Shown piece by piece: positions 1 through 7,897 of a stretch of DNA of 64,000 nt. The position numbers were made by a program, and so were the translations under genes. The number at the start of each line of letters is the position of its first letter. The first letter of the stretch is position 1. This stretch comes from Microbulbifer sp. TB1203 (GTDB lineage: Bacteria > Pseudomonadota > Gammaproteobacteria > Pseudomonadales > Cellvibrionaceae). The stretch covers positions 620,001 through 684,000 of the forward strand of contig NZ_CP116899.1 in NCBI RefSeq assembly GCF_030997045.1, in the 5' to 3' direction. Below the pieces are notes generated by a model, which saw only the letters and a program-made list of their open reading frames with translations, made no database searches and had not been told where the DNA came from.

Positions 1-1
1 G

Positions 2-823
2 GCCGGGGAGGCGCTGTGCACGGATCGCCATGTGCAGATGATCCAGTTCACCGGTTCCACCGCCGTGGGCCGCCGGGTGGGTGAACTGGCGGGCAAACAC
101 CTGAAGAAAGTCTCCCTGGAACTCGGCGGCAACAACGCGCTGATTATTCTCGACGACGCGGATCTCGATGTCGCCGTCAACAACGCCGCCTGGGGGGCGT
201 TCCTGCACCAGGGACAGATCTGCATGGCCGCCAGCCGTATCTTCGTGCAGGAACCGATTCGCGAGGCCTTTATCCGCGAGCTGGCGGAAAAAGCCGCGCA
301 GCTGCCGGTGGGCAATCCCGCCGCCGGCCAGGTGGCACTGGGCCCGGTGATCAATGACAAGCAGTTGCAGCGGGTCAAATTAATTATTGCCGATTCGGTT
401 GCCGCCGGCGCCAGGATCGAAGCTGGTGGAGAGCATGAAGGCCTGTTCCATCAGGCCACGGTGTTGTCCGGCGTCAAACCCGGTATGCGCGCATTTGATG
501 AGGAGTGTTTCGGGCCGGTTACCGGCGTCATCGGATTCGACACCGACGAGGAAGCCCTGCAACTGGCGAACCGGCATGAAGGCTCCCTGGCCGCGGCGGT
601 GATCTCGGCGTCGGTGGGGCGAGCCATGCGTATCGCCGATCAGCTTAAATCCGGCCTGGTGCACGTCAATGATCAAACCGTCAACGACGATGCCAACAAC
701 CCCTTCGGCGCCCCCGGGGTGGCCGGTGCCGGCTCATCGGTGGGCGGCCCCGCCGATATCGACGAATATACCCGCTGGCAGTGGCTCACAATCAGGGATA
801 CGCCGCCGCAATACCCGTTTTGA
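2..823 (+). CDS. Aryl (benzaldehyde-type) aldehyde dehydrogenase, C-terminal part
   Basis: NAD(P)-dependent aldehyde dehydrogenase cut by the left window edge; the reading frame is open from base 2 and no start is visible. It would oxidise an aldehyde, probably aromatic, to the acid. Visible family motifs are FTGSTAVGRR, the general-base glutamate in LELGGNN, the catalytic cysteine in HQGQICMAASR, and EECFGPV. The C-terminal pattern DEYTRWQWLTIRDTPPQYPF closely resembles the end of XylC-type benzaldehyde dehydrogenases as I remember them. The next gene is an XylB-like alcohol dehydrogenase, which fits an alcohol to aldehyde to acid route. The exact substrate is inferred. Confidence 0.85.
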   Translation, partial: AGEALCTDRHVQMIQFTGSTAVGRRVGELAGKHLKKVSLELGGNNALIILDDADLDVAVNNAAWGAFLHQGQICMAASRIFVQEPIREAFIRELAEKAAQLPVGNPAAGQVALGPVINDKQLQRVKLIIADSVAAGARIEAGGEHEGLFHQATVLSGVKPGMRAFDEECFGPVTGVIGFDTDEEALQLANRHEGSLAAAVISASVGRAMRIADQLKSGLVHVNDQTVNDDANNPFGAPGVAGAGSSVGGPADIDEYTRWQWLTIRDTPPQYPF

Positions 824-827
824 TCCC

Positions 828-898
828 GTGACTACTCTCCCCTCTCCCGCTTGCGGGGGAGGGGCCGGGGAGGGGGGACTGTGGGGATGAGTAGTTAC
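828..898. repeat. Family E C/G-rich palindromic repeat
   Basis: The element starts GTGACTACTCTCCCC and ends GAGTAGTTAC, so its ends are inverted. Inside is the small hairpin CTCCCGCTTGCGGGGGAG. A longer copy with the same core and ends lies at 16628-16741. It begins 4 bases after the stop of the aldehyde dehydrogenase and could also act as a transcript-end hairpin. No protein is encoded. Confidence 0.75.
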
Positions 899-921
899 CC
901 CGTTTTTATCGGAGACCAAGT

Positions 922-2022
922 ATGAGAATAAAAGCTGCTGTCTGCCGCGCACCGAACGCACCACTGGAAATGGAAACTCTGGACCTGGAAGAGCCGCGCG
1001 ACACGGAGATCCTGGTGCGCGTGGTGGCGACGGGCATCTGTCATACCGACATTGTGGTGCGGGACGGCCTGTTGCCGACCCCGCAACCGGTGGTCCTCGG
1101 CCACGAAGGTGCCGGCGTGGTTGAAAAGATTGGCAAGGCCGTCAGCAAAGTGGCGGTCGGCGATCATGTGGTCATGACCTTCAACTCCTGCGGCCGTTGC
1201 CCGAGTTGCCTGGAACAGGCATCCAGCTACTGTTACGAGTTTTTTCCGCGCAATTTTTTTGCCATCCGCGCCGACGGCAGCAGTGCCCTGTCCCGCAATG
1301 GCGAACCGGTCCACGGCAATTTTTTCGGGCAGTCGTCGTTTGCCAGCCACGCTCTGTGTCACGAGCGCAATATCGTCAAGGTATCGCAAGAAGTGCCCCT
1401 GGAATTGCTTGGCCCCCTCGCCTGCGGCGTGCAGACCGGCGCCGGCGCTGTGATCAACGCGCTCAAAGTCACCGCCGGAAAATCCTTTGCAGTGTTTGGC
1501 GCGGGCTCGGTGGGTTTATCGGCCGTCATGGCCGCGCGCGTGGTCGGCGCCACCACCATTGTTGCCGTCGACGTAAACCCCGATCGCCTGGATTTTGCCC
1601 GCGCGATCGGCGCCACCCATGTCATTGACTCCCGCGAGGGCGGCGCCAGCGAACAGCTTGTCGAACTCACCGGCGGCGGCCTGCACTACGCGCTGGACAC
1701 GACCGGGCTCGCCCCGGTAATCCGCGAGGCGGTGCTCAGCCTCGCACCCCGGGGGACCTGTGGCGTACTCGGCGCCTCTCCTCCGGGCAGTGAAATCGTG
1801 CTCGACGAGGTGCATTTCATGAGCGGTGGTCGCCGCCTGGTCGGTATTGTCGAGGGGGAATCCAATCCCGATGTGTTTATCCCCGAACTGGTGGAGCTGT
1901 ACCGCCAGGGCCGTTTTCCCTTTGACAAAATGGTGAAGTTCTACGCCTTTGACGACATCAATGAGGCCATCCACGATTCGGAAACCGGCAAAACCATCAA
2001 ACCCATTTTGAAAATAGGCTAA
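922..2022 (+). CDS. Zinc-dependent aryl-alcohol dehydrogenase (XylB-like)
   Basis: Medium-chain zinc alcohol dehydrogenase of 366 aa, the full family length. Catalytic zinc ligands sit in TGICHTD and GHEGAG. The structural zinc cysteines lie in the SCGRCPSCLEQASSYC stretch near residues 93-108. The NAD-binding Rossmann motif is FGAGSVGLSAVMAAR, followed by the adenosine-binding acidic stretch AVDVNPDR. The segment SFFGQSSFASHAL is typical of benzyl-alcohol dehydrogenases. It probably oxidises an aromatic alcohol to the aldehyde used by the upstream gene. An esterase gene starts 3 bases after its stop, suggesting co-transcription. Confidence 0.88.
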   Translation: MRIKAAVCRAPNAPLEMETLDLEEPRDTEILVRVVATGICHTDIVVRDGLLPTPQPVVLGHEGAGVVEKIGKAVSKVAVGDHVVMTFNSCGRCPSCLEQASSYCYEFFPRNFFAIRADGSSALSRNGEPVHGNFFGQSSFASHALCHERNIVKVSQEVPLELLGPLACGVQTGAGAVINALKVTAGKSFAVFGAGSVGLSAVMAARVVGATTIVAVDVNPDRLDFARAIGATHVIDSREGGASEQLVELTGGGLHYALDTTGLAPVIREAVLSLAPRGTCGVLGASPPGSEIVLDEVHFMSGGRRLVGIVEGESNPDVFIPELVELYRQGRFPFDKMVKFYAFDDINEAIHDSETGKTIKPILKIG

Positions 2023-2025
2023 GTT

Positions 2026-2925
2026 ATGCCTTTACACCCCATTGCCCAGGCCATTATCGAGCAACTGGAAGCCCAACCACGATTGCACACGCTTACCGTG
2101 GAGGCCGCCCGCGAGCACCTGAGGCAATTCGCCCGGTCCCTGCCACAGGGTGAAGCTGTCGCCGCAGTGGAGGACCGGTTAGTCCCCGTGAACGATGGCG
2201 AAATCCCCATTCGTATCTACACCCCTTACGGGACAGGCCCCTTCCCGGTAGTGGTATATTTCCACGGTGGTGGCTGGACGATCGGCGATTTGGACACCGA
2301 TGATGCAACCTGCCGGGCAATCACCAACGCAGCGGCGAGCCTCGTCGTCTCGGTGAACTATCGTCATGCGCCGGAATACAAGTTCCCCACAGCCGTGGAG
2401 GATGCCTACGCATCGGTGTGCTGGGTCGCCGAAAACGCCGCCGGGTTCAACGGTGATCCGGCCAGGCTGGCCGTGGCCGGCACCAGCGCCGGCGGTAACC
2501 TTGCAACGGTCACAACCCTGATCGCACGGGACCGGGAATATCCAGACATAGCCGGCCAGGTACTACAGGTACCCGTCACCAATCACGCATTCGACACGCC
2601 TTCCTATCGGGATTGCGCCACTGGCTACGGGCTGGAACGCCCCACCGGTGAGTGGTTTTGGCACAACTACCTGCGCACCCCGGAAGACGGCACACACGAG
2701 TACGCGTCGCCGCTGCGCGCAACCAGTCTTGCCGGTTTGCCGGCAGCACTGATTATCACCGCCGAGTTCGATCCGTTACGCAGTGAGGGCGAAGCCTATG
2801 CCAGGCGTCTCGAGTCGGCGGGTGTGCCGGTAAGCTATCATTGCAAAAAAGGCATGATGCATTTGTTCCTCGGCCCAGAGCCCATTGACGATATCGCAGG
2901 ATTTCTTGGTTCTTTGTTCTACTGA
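2026..2925 (+). CDS. Alpha/beta hydrolase, hormone-sensitive-lipase family esterase
   Basis: Carboxylesterase of 299 aa in the HSL (family IV) group. The oxyanion-hole motif HGGGWTIGD is near residue 80. The nucleophile serine sits in GTSAGGN near residue 150. The catalytic aspartate is likely in EFDPLRSEGE and the histidine in GMMHLFLG. No signal peptide is seen, so it is probably cytoplasmic. It follows the alcohol dehydrogenase by 3 bp, so an ester to alcohol to aldehyde to acid sequence is a reasonable inference. It ends 2 bp from the convergent lipoprotein gene. Confidence 0.87.
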   Translation: MPLHPIAQAIIEQLEAQPRLHTLTVEAAREHLRQFARSLPQGEAVAAVEDRLVPVNDGEIPIRIYTPYGTGPFPVVVYFHGGGWTIGDLDTDDATCRAITNAAASLVVSVNYRHAPEYKFPTAVEDAYASVCWVAENAAGFNGDPARLAVAGTSAGGNLATVTTLIARDREYPDIAGQVLQVPVTNHAFDTPSYRDCATGYGLERPTGEWFWHNYLRTPEDGTHEYASPLRATSLAGLPAALIITAEFDPLRSEGEAYARRLESAGVPVSYHCKKGMMHLFLGPEPIDDIAGFLGSLFY

Positions 2926-2927
2926 AT

Positions 2928-4355
2928 CTAATCGCCAGAGGAACACGCTGCGATACGGTTTATTTTGATTTTGCCATCGGTACCGGAGTGGGCCCAGACT
3001 ACATCGCCATTTGCAGCGGTTTTCATATCCTGGAAATTGTCAATGCTCAAAGAAGTGGTGACAGGCCCTTCGATAATTTCTCCGCTGATTGCATCCGCAA
3101 CGGCAATAATTAGATTTCCGTTCGCGCGCCAGCCCAACAGCAGTTTGTCTTGAGCGTAGGCTGCCATATACGCGCGGAATGGATAGGTTGCATCAAGGTT
3201 CTCCGCTTCGTTCACCGTAAGCGTTTGTGCCATGCTGGATTGTGCATCTTCAAATTTCCCCAGCTTCAGCACGAGGTCCTCGCCCTCAGTTTGTATATAG
3301 TTAAACCAGAAACCATACTCGCTGGGCACCAGGCCACCCAATGCGCGACCGCTTGGGTCGGAATCATCCAGCCAGCTTGTATAGGACGGCGATGTCAAAT
3401 TGCTGAAACGGGCCAAACGCATTGCGTTGGGGTAGGTATCTCCATGACAGCTGGCTGCCCAGGTGAAATCGTTGTGGGCCAAACGCACGGACCAACTATG
3501 ACTGCAACCCCAATCCCAACCGCCATTGACCAGGGCTCCTGAGTCCGCATTGACAAATTTCAGGGTGTCGCCTGCATGAATATCAACTTCGCCGGCTTCC
3601 CCTGGTCGTTCTGTGGACATCGCGGAGCGGTAGTAAACACCGACTTCATAGCCATTGGTTGCGAGACGGGCTGTATGACCGTACCACCAAATAAACTGCG
3701 CTCCAACTGAATCGACGTTGGCTTTTTTGGTGAGTGTCGTTCGAGCCCTCAGGTCCCCTGTGGCATTCAGGAGCACGACATCCATTTTTCCGCACACGTT
3801 CTCGTCCGGGGTCTCCTCACCACGACAGTACTTGGGTGAATAGATGTCCGGATCATTTTCCATGATCGCCAGAGCAAAACCATTCTCGATTGCGATTGCA
3901 TCGTGAACTTCAAGACCGGCTAACGAAGGCAGGTTCGCAATAACCTGATCGGCAGCGTCAAGTTTTCTTAACTGAATGTCCCCGGTACTGCGCTCTGTCC
4001 AGGCCAGTAAACTTTCATCTTGGGGAAGCGGGGCGAGGATGGCTGGAGTGTATTCATTGTTTACAGCGGGGTTATAACCTTCGCCCAGGTTGACCACTGT
4101 TTGCCGCCAACGATCCTCAAGCGGAGCACATGATGTCTCTCCACCAGAAGAACTGCTCGAGCTCGAGGAGCTACTGGAGGAACTGCTGGAGGAAGTACTG
4201 GAGGAAGTACCGTTTGAACCTGATGAGCTTGTGGAACTACTCGAGCTTGAGGAGTTCGAGTCGGAGGAACTACTTCCACCTCCACCGCAACCGACGAGGA
4301 GAACCAATACAGATGCACTCAAAGTGCGGCACCCGGGCTTGAAAAAATGTTCCAT
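2928..4355 (-). CDS. Poly-serine-linker lipoprotein, unknown function
   Basis: Predicted outer-membrane lipoprotein of 475 aa. Residues 1-22 are a lipoprotein signal peptide with lipobox LLVGC (Cys23). Residues about 28-70 are an almost pure serine linker, the flexible tether seen in surface enzymes of Cellvibrionales. The remaining about 400 residues have repeated beta-strand-like segments and conserved Trp/Cys patches (WDWGCSHSW, WAASCHGD), suggesting a beta-propeller or a similar secreted fold. No catalytic motif was recognised. By eye its base composition is less GC-rich than its neighbours, which may hint at transfer. Function unknown. Confidence 0.85.
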   Translation of the reverse strand: MEHFFKPGCRTLSASVLVLLVGCGGGGSSSSDSNSSSSSSSTSSSGSNGTSSSTSSSSSSSSSSSSSSSSGGETSCAPLEDRWRQTVVNLGEGYNPAVNNEYTPAILAPLPQDESLLAWTERSTGDIQLRKLDAADQVIANLPSLAGLEVHDAIAIENGFALAIMENDPDIYSPKYCRGEETPDENVCGKMDVVLLNATGDLRARTTLTKKANVDSVGAQFIWWYGHTARLATNGYEVGVYYRSAMSTERPGEAGEVDIHAGDTLKFVNADSGALVNGGWDWGCSHSWSVRLAHNDFTWAASCHGDTYPNAMRLARFSNLTSPSYTSWLDDSDPSGRALGGLVPSEYGFWFNYIQTEGEDLVLKLGKFEDAQSSMAQTLTVNEAENLDATYPFRAYMAAYAQDKLLLGWRANGNLIIAVADAISGEIIEGPVTTSLSIDNFQDMKTAANGDVVWAHSGTDGKIKINRIAACSSGD

Positions 4356-4491
4356 CTATTTGGGCCAGATTGCTGAAAACGTAAAATTTAATCGCTAGGT
4401 GAGAAAAAATCGACCCATTAGTCGACATTGGAAAGGATAATTTACTCACAAGTCGGAAATGCGAAACGATTAAGTCACAGTTTGACCTCCG

Positions 4492-4583
4492 CTGTAGCAG
4501 GACTTAATGGATGGGCGGGCCGGTGCCGGGTATCTGCTGCGGCATTCGGACAATGATGCACCAGCTGGGCAGCGGCAAGGTGC
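4492..4583 (+). repeat. Direct repeat upstream of porin copy 1
   Basis: This 92-bp block begins CTGTAGCAGGACTT and ends CAAGGTGC. It recurs at 6247-6338 with the same length and scattered substitutions. It shows that the porin duplication includes upstream DNA and not just the coding region. Confidence 0.85.
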
Positions 4584-4640
4584 CGGGTCGTTCCGGCAGC
4601 GTGGACGGCTCTGTGCGGCGGTCCACCGCCAGAGTAAAGG

Positions 4641-4757
4641 GTCATGGAAACCGTCGACTTTATAATCGCGCTGGGACCTGCTCTATGAGCTGAGCGAGAA
4701 GGTGCCCAACCAACGGCTGTCTACGACGTCTCCAGCAAGCCGCCGGCCACCATTGAA
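4641..4757 (+). pseudogene. guaA: Decayed 3' end of guaA (GMP synthase C-terminus)
   Basis: Broken translation yields ETVDF, then after a 2-nt loss RWDLLYELSEKV, then after a larger loss VYDVSSKPPATIE. This matches in order the invariant C-terminus of GMP synthase (E. coli ends with VETIDFMTAHW, then VVYDISGKPPATIEWE). About 30 bases are missing overall, and similarity stops just before the terminal Trp-Glu-stop. No other part of guaA was recognised, so this is a stranded fragment. The 3' end of guaA is a known integration target of genomic islands, so the fragment may be an island scar. Identification is by memory of the family, without alignment. Confidence 0.7.
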
Positions 4758-4831
4758 CAGAGTAGGGGTCATTACCGGGCTGCTGCCGGCTATATACAGC
4801 AGCCATTCGGGCGAGGCTGTAAATGACCGGA

Positions 4832-4863
4832 TTGGGGAAGGAGGCGTGTTTTCTTCCTATACT
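4832..4863 (+). promoter_or_regulatory. Candidate promoter of porin copy 1, possibly leaderless
   Basis: TATACT at 4858-4863 ends 6 bases before the ATG at 4870, with TTGGGG at 4832-4837 (20-bp spacer). Porin copy 2 has the same -10 with a better 16-bp spacer. No Shine-Dalgarno lies at normal distance; the nearest is AAGGAGG at 4838-4844. Transcription could therefore start at or near the ATG. Confidence 0.35.
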
Positions 4864-4869
4864 CCCATC

Positions 4870-6111
4870 ATGAAAAAGATTGCTCTTTGTTCTTCTTTCG
4901 TCTCTTTCTTTGTCGTTTCGCCGCTTTTTGCTTCCGATGAGGTGTCGACCCCCTACTTCGATCGCCTCACAGGATTCTGGGGCGGCCGGCGTACCGAGCT
5001 TTCCGAACAAGGTTTTGAATTCTTCGCCTATTACAACGCGATCCTCGCCTCCAACGTCGCCGGCGGCATCCGCTCCGAGACCAACTATGCGGGTGATCTC
5101 TTCACCGGCATAAATCTCGATCTGGAAAAGTTCTTCGGCTGGAAGGACACCGTATTCACCCTGTCCGCGATCAACCGTCACGGCAGTGACATCACTCCGT
5201 CGGTCGGCAGCCAGTACAGCGTCATGCAGCTCGTGGGCGGGCAGACGACGTTCCTCTACAACGTCACATTGGAAAAAGGCTTCGCCGACGATGACATCCT
5301 GGTGAAATTTGGGCGGATGACCGCTACGGACGATTTCGTCGGTTCGCCGTTCTACACTTATTCGCTCAACAACGCGGTCAACGGGCAGATCCGCGCCGTC
5401 CTCTTCGACGGTGTGATGACCTCCTATCCCTTCGCCGTGTGGGGCGGGCGCGTAAAGGCGAAGCTCGCCGAGGACCACACCCTGCAGGTAGGTCTCTTTC
5501 AGTTGACGGACGACATGTTCGATCCCGATAAGCACGGCCTCGACTTCGGTTTTTCCAGTGACGACGGTGTATCGATCTTCCTGCAATACGACTGGACGCC
5601 GAAGCTCGAGGGCCGTCCGGCACGTTTCTACGGCGGGTTGAATCAAAACATCGGCTTCGACATGGATAAATTCAACAGCCCGGATACCCTTGACAGGTTC
5701 ACTCGTTTCTACGGCGGCGCGGACTACCAGTTCTGCAGTGAGGCGCCCGGTTCGGAGGAGGGGCTGTACCTTTTCGCGACACTGGCTTACACCACGCAGG
5801 AGGAAGTGGCGATCATCCCACTGCAGTCCAGCCTCGGTGTCCACTACAGGGGTCTGTTCGCTGAACGCCCGGACGACCGCACGGTCTTCTTCGTGACCTA
5901 CGGCCAGTTCAGCGACGACTATTCCGACGAGCAGGTCGCCGCTGGGGGCAGTGCAGTCGACTATGAAATGGTCTTCGAACTCGGACACCGCATCCAGGTG
6001 GCCCCTTACGCCTACATCCAGCCCGATATCCAGTTCATCAAGAACCCCGGCGGCACCGGAAAGATCGCCGACGCCACCGTGCTCGGTGTGCAATTCGGCA
6101 TCAGTTTCTAA
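4870..6111 (+). CDS. OprB-family carbohydrate porin, copy 1
   Basis: Outer-membrane porin of 413 aa. Residues 1-21 form a signal peptide ending SPLFA. The mature start contains YFDRLTGFWGGRRTELSEQG, the N-terminal signature of OprB carbohydrate-selective porins, followed by alternating beta-strand sequence and a terminal aromatic (GISF) typical of barrel proteins. The ATG start is chosen because the second copy aligns from here while the sequence upstream diverges. It is about 95% identical to the next gene by eye (roughly 18 substitutions). The transported sugar cannot be told from sequence. Confidence 0.85.
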   Translation: MKKIALCSSFVSFFVVSPLFASDEVSTPYFDRLTGFWGGRRTELSEQGFEFFAYYNAILASNVAGGIRSETNYAGDLFTGINLDLEKFFGWKDTVFTLSAINRHGSDITPSVGSQYSVMQLVGGQTTFLYNVTLEKGFADDDILVKFGRMTATDDFVGSPFYTYSLNNAVNGQIRAVLFDGVMTSYPFAVWGGRVKAKLAEDHTLQVGLFQLTDDMFDPDKHGLDFGFSSDDGVSIFLQYDWTPKLEGRPARFYGGLNQNIGFDMDKFNSPDTLDRFTRFYGGADYQFCSEAPGSEEGLYLFATLAYTTQEEVAIIPLQSSLGVHYRGLFAERPDDRTVFFVTYGQFSDDYSDEQVAAGGSAVDYEMVFELGHRIQVAPYAYIQPDIQFIKNPGGTGKIADATVLGVQFGISF

Positions 6112-6118
6112 TAGGGGG

Positions 6119-6207
6119 ATTCCGGTTGATTGTGAACACCGATTCCGGAAAATTAGGTAAAGGTGTTCACGTTGAAACCGGAATGGGTGTTCAGGATGGG
6201 CCGGAAT
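6119..6207. mobile_element. Relic of IS21-type terminal repeats
   Basis: Three copies of a 22-23 bp unit with the form GGTGTTCA-n-CCGGAAT are present. One is inverted (6119-6140) and two are direct (6162-6184 and 6186-6207). Inverted GTGAACACC and GGTGTTCAC face each other across 21 bp. Multiple spaced terminal repeats of this kind are characteristic of IS21-family elements. No transposase (istA/istB) is present, so this is a remnant or a deletion junction. Confidence 0.55.
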
Positions 6208-6246
6208 ATGCAAGGAACTCGAGTCGGATGAACTACTCCCTAACCT

Positions 6247-6338
6247 CTGTAGCAGGACTTGATGGCTGGCCGTGCCGGTGCCGCGTATCTGCTGTGGTAT
6301 TCAGACAATGATGCGCCAGCTGGGTGGCGCCAAGGTGC
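6247..6338 (+). repeat. Direct repeat upstream of porin copy 2
   Basis: This is the second copy of the 92-bp block at 4492-4583. From its end the sequence runs only 78 bases to the porin ATG, against 286 bases in copy 1. Copy 1 has therefore gained, or copy 2 has lost, a segment of about 225 bp. Confidence 0.85.
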
Positions 6339-6382
6339 TGCAAGGTCCAGTCCGGCGGCGAGGATAGCTGTGAATCGCCGGA

Positions 6383-6410
6383 TTGGGAAGGGGACTTTTC
6401 TTCCTATACT
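6383..6410 (+). promoter_or_regulatory. Candidate promoter of porin copy 2, possibly leaderless
   Basis: TTGGGA at 6383-6388 and TATACT at 6405-6410 are separated by 16 bp, a plausible sigma-70 promoter. The -10 lies 6 bases before the ATG, and no Shine-Dalgarno is seen close to the start. The -10 and start are conserved in copy 1, where the spacer is 20 bp. Confidence 0.4.
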
Positions 6411-6416
6411 CCCATC

Positions 6417-7658
6417 ATGAAAAAGATCGCTCTTTGTTCTTCTTTCGCCTCTTTCTTTGCCGTTTCGCCGCTTTTTGCTTCCGATGAGGTGTCGACCCCC
6501 TATTTCGATCGCCTCACAGGGTTCTGGGGCGGTCGGCGTACCGAGCTTTCCGAACAAGGTTTTGAATTCTTCGCCTATTACAACGCGATTATCGCTTCCA
6601 ATGTCGCCGGCGGCATTCGCTCCGAGACCAACTATGCGGGCGATCTCTTCACCGGAATAAATCTCGACCTGGAAAAGCTCATCGGCTGGCAGGACACCGT
6701 TTTCACCCTGTCCGCGACCAACAAACACGGCAGCGACATCACTCCGTCAGTCGGCAGCCAGTACAGCGTCATGCAGGTTGTGGGCGGGCAGACGACTTTC
6801 CTCTACAACGTCACATTGGAAAAAGGCTTCGCCGATGACGACATCCTGGTGAAATTCGGTCGGATGACCGCTGGGGACGATTTCGTTGGCTCGCCGTTCT
6901 ACACTTATTCGCTCAACAATGCGGTCAACGGGCAGATCCGCGCCGTCCTCTTCGACGGCGTGATGACTGCCTATCCCTTCGCCGTGTGGGGTGGTCGTAT
7001 AAAGGCGAAGCTCGCCGAGGAGCACACCCTGCAGGTGGGTCTCTTTCAGCTGACGGAAGACATGTTCGACCCCGATAAGCACGGTCTCGACTTCGGTTTT
7101 TCCAGTGACGACGGTGTATCGATCTTCCTGCAATACGACTGGACGCCGAAGTTCAAGGACCGTCCGGCACGTTTCTACGGCGGGTTGAATCAAAATATCG
7201 GCTTCGACATGGATAAATTCAACAGCCCGGATACCCTTGACAGGTTCACTCGTTTCTACGGCGGCGCAGACTACCAGTTCTGCAGTGAGGTGCCCGGGTC
7301 GGAGGAGGGGCTGTACCTTTTCGCGACACTGGCTTATACCACGCAGGAGGAAGTGGCGATCATCCCACTGCAGTCCAGCCTCGGTGTCCACTACAGGGGC
7401 CTGTTCGCTGAACGCCCGGACGACCGCACGGTCTTCTTCGTGACCTACGGCGAGTTCAGCGACGACTATTCCGACGAGCAGGTCGCCGCTGGGGGCAGTG
7501 CAGTCGACTATGAAATGGTCTTCGAACTCGGACACCGCATCCAGGTGGCCCCTTACGCCTACATCCAGCCCGATATCCAGTTCATCAAGAACCCCGGCGG
7601 CACCGGAAAGATCGCCGACGCCACCGTGCTCGGTGTGCAATTCGGCGTAAGTTTCTAA
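6417..7658 (+). CDS. OprB-family carbohydrate porin, copy 2
   Basis: Paralogue of the preceding gene with identical length (413 aa), signal peptide and OprB signature. Differences are concentrated in the first two-thirds (for example EKLIGWQD versus EKFFGWKD, and TNKHG versus INRHG). The last 240 bases differ at only about five positions, which suggests recent gene conversion of the 3' end. Conserved C-terminal GVSF aromatic for barrel assembly. Two adjacent porins may widen substrate range or simply raise dosage; no sugar-utilisation genes sit next to them in the window. Confidence 0.85.
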   Translation: MKKIALCSSFASFFAVSPLFASDEVSTPYFDRLTGFWGGRRTELSEQGFEFFAYYNAIIASNVAGGIRSETNYAGDLFTGINLDLEKLIGWQDTVFTLSATNKHGSDITPSVGSQYSVMQVVGGQTTFLYNVTLEKGFADDDILVKFGRMTAGDDFVGSPFYTYSLNNAVNGQIRAVLFDGVMTAYPFAVWGGRIKAKLAEEHTLQVGLFQLTEDMFDPDKHGLDFGFSSDDGVSIFLQYDWTPKFKDRPARFYGGLNQNIGFDMDKFNSPDTLDRFTRFYGGADYQFCSEVPGSEEGLYLFATLAYTTQEEVAIIPLQSSLGVHYRGLFAERPDDRTVFFVTYGEFSDDYSDEQVAAGGSAVDYEMVFELGHRIQVAPYAYIQPDIQFIKNPGGTGKIADATVLGVQFGVSF

Positions 7659-7897
7659 AATGGGCCGAGGCGCCCCTCTACCTGACAAGCTTTCCACAGT
7701 GTCAACTCTCCACCGCAAGCCCCTCAGTTAGCAAAATTTCTTGCCAATCTCGATTTATTACAGTTTGTAACTCATTGATTTTTAACCACTTCTGGCTTTG
7801 GTTAAATTTTCTTCACAAAAGGGTTACAACGAAGTCACGGGCGCTGGCGGGATTTTCCCGGAGTTTGCTCACAGAGATATCCACAGATTCTGTGGGC

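Larger units (their letters stand above)
4356..4869. other. Non-coding region upstream of first porin (repeat plus guaA scar)
   Basis: This 514-base gap holds no intact gene. It contains the first copy of a 92-bp direct repeat (4492-4583), a segment of about 225 bp (4584-4808) absent from the equivalent place upstream of the second porin, and the promoter-proximal stretch 4809-4869 that the two porins share. A decayed guaA 3' end lies inside the extra segment. Confidence 0.7.

Noticed and set aside
4090..4398. Glu/Leu-rich plus-strand frame opposite the poly-serine lipoprotein
   Set aside because: It is the reverse complement of serine codons giving Glu/Leu repeats. The lipoprotein with signal peptide is the real gene.
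4660..6213. Long minus-strand frame opposite porin copy 1, with a similar one opposite copy 2
   Set aside because: Similarity between the two antisense frames simply follows from the duplicated porin genes. No ribosome site or domain supports them.
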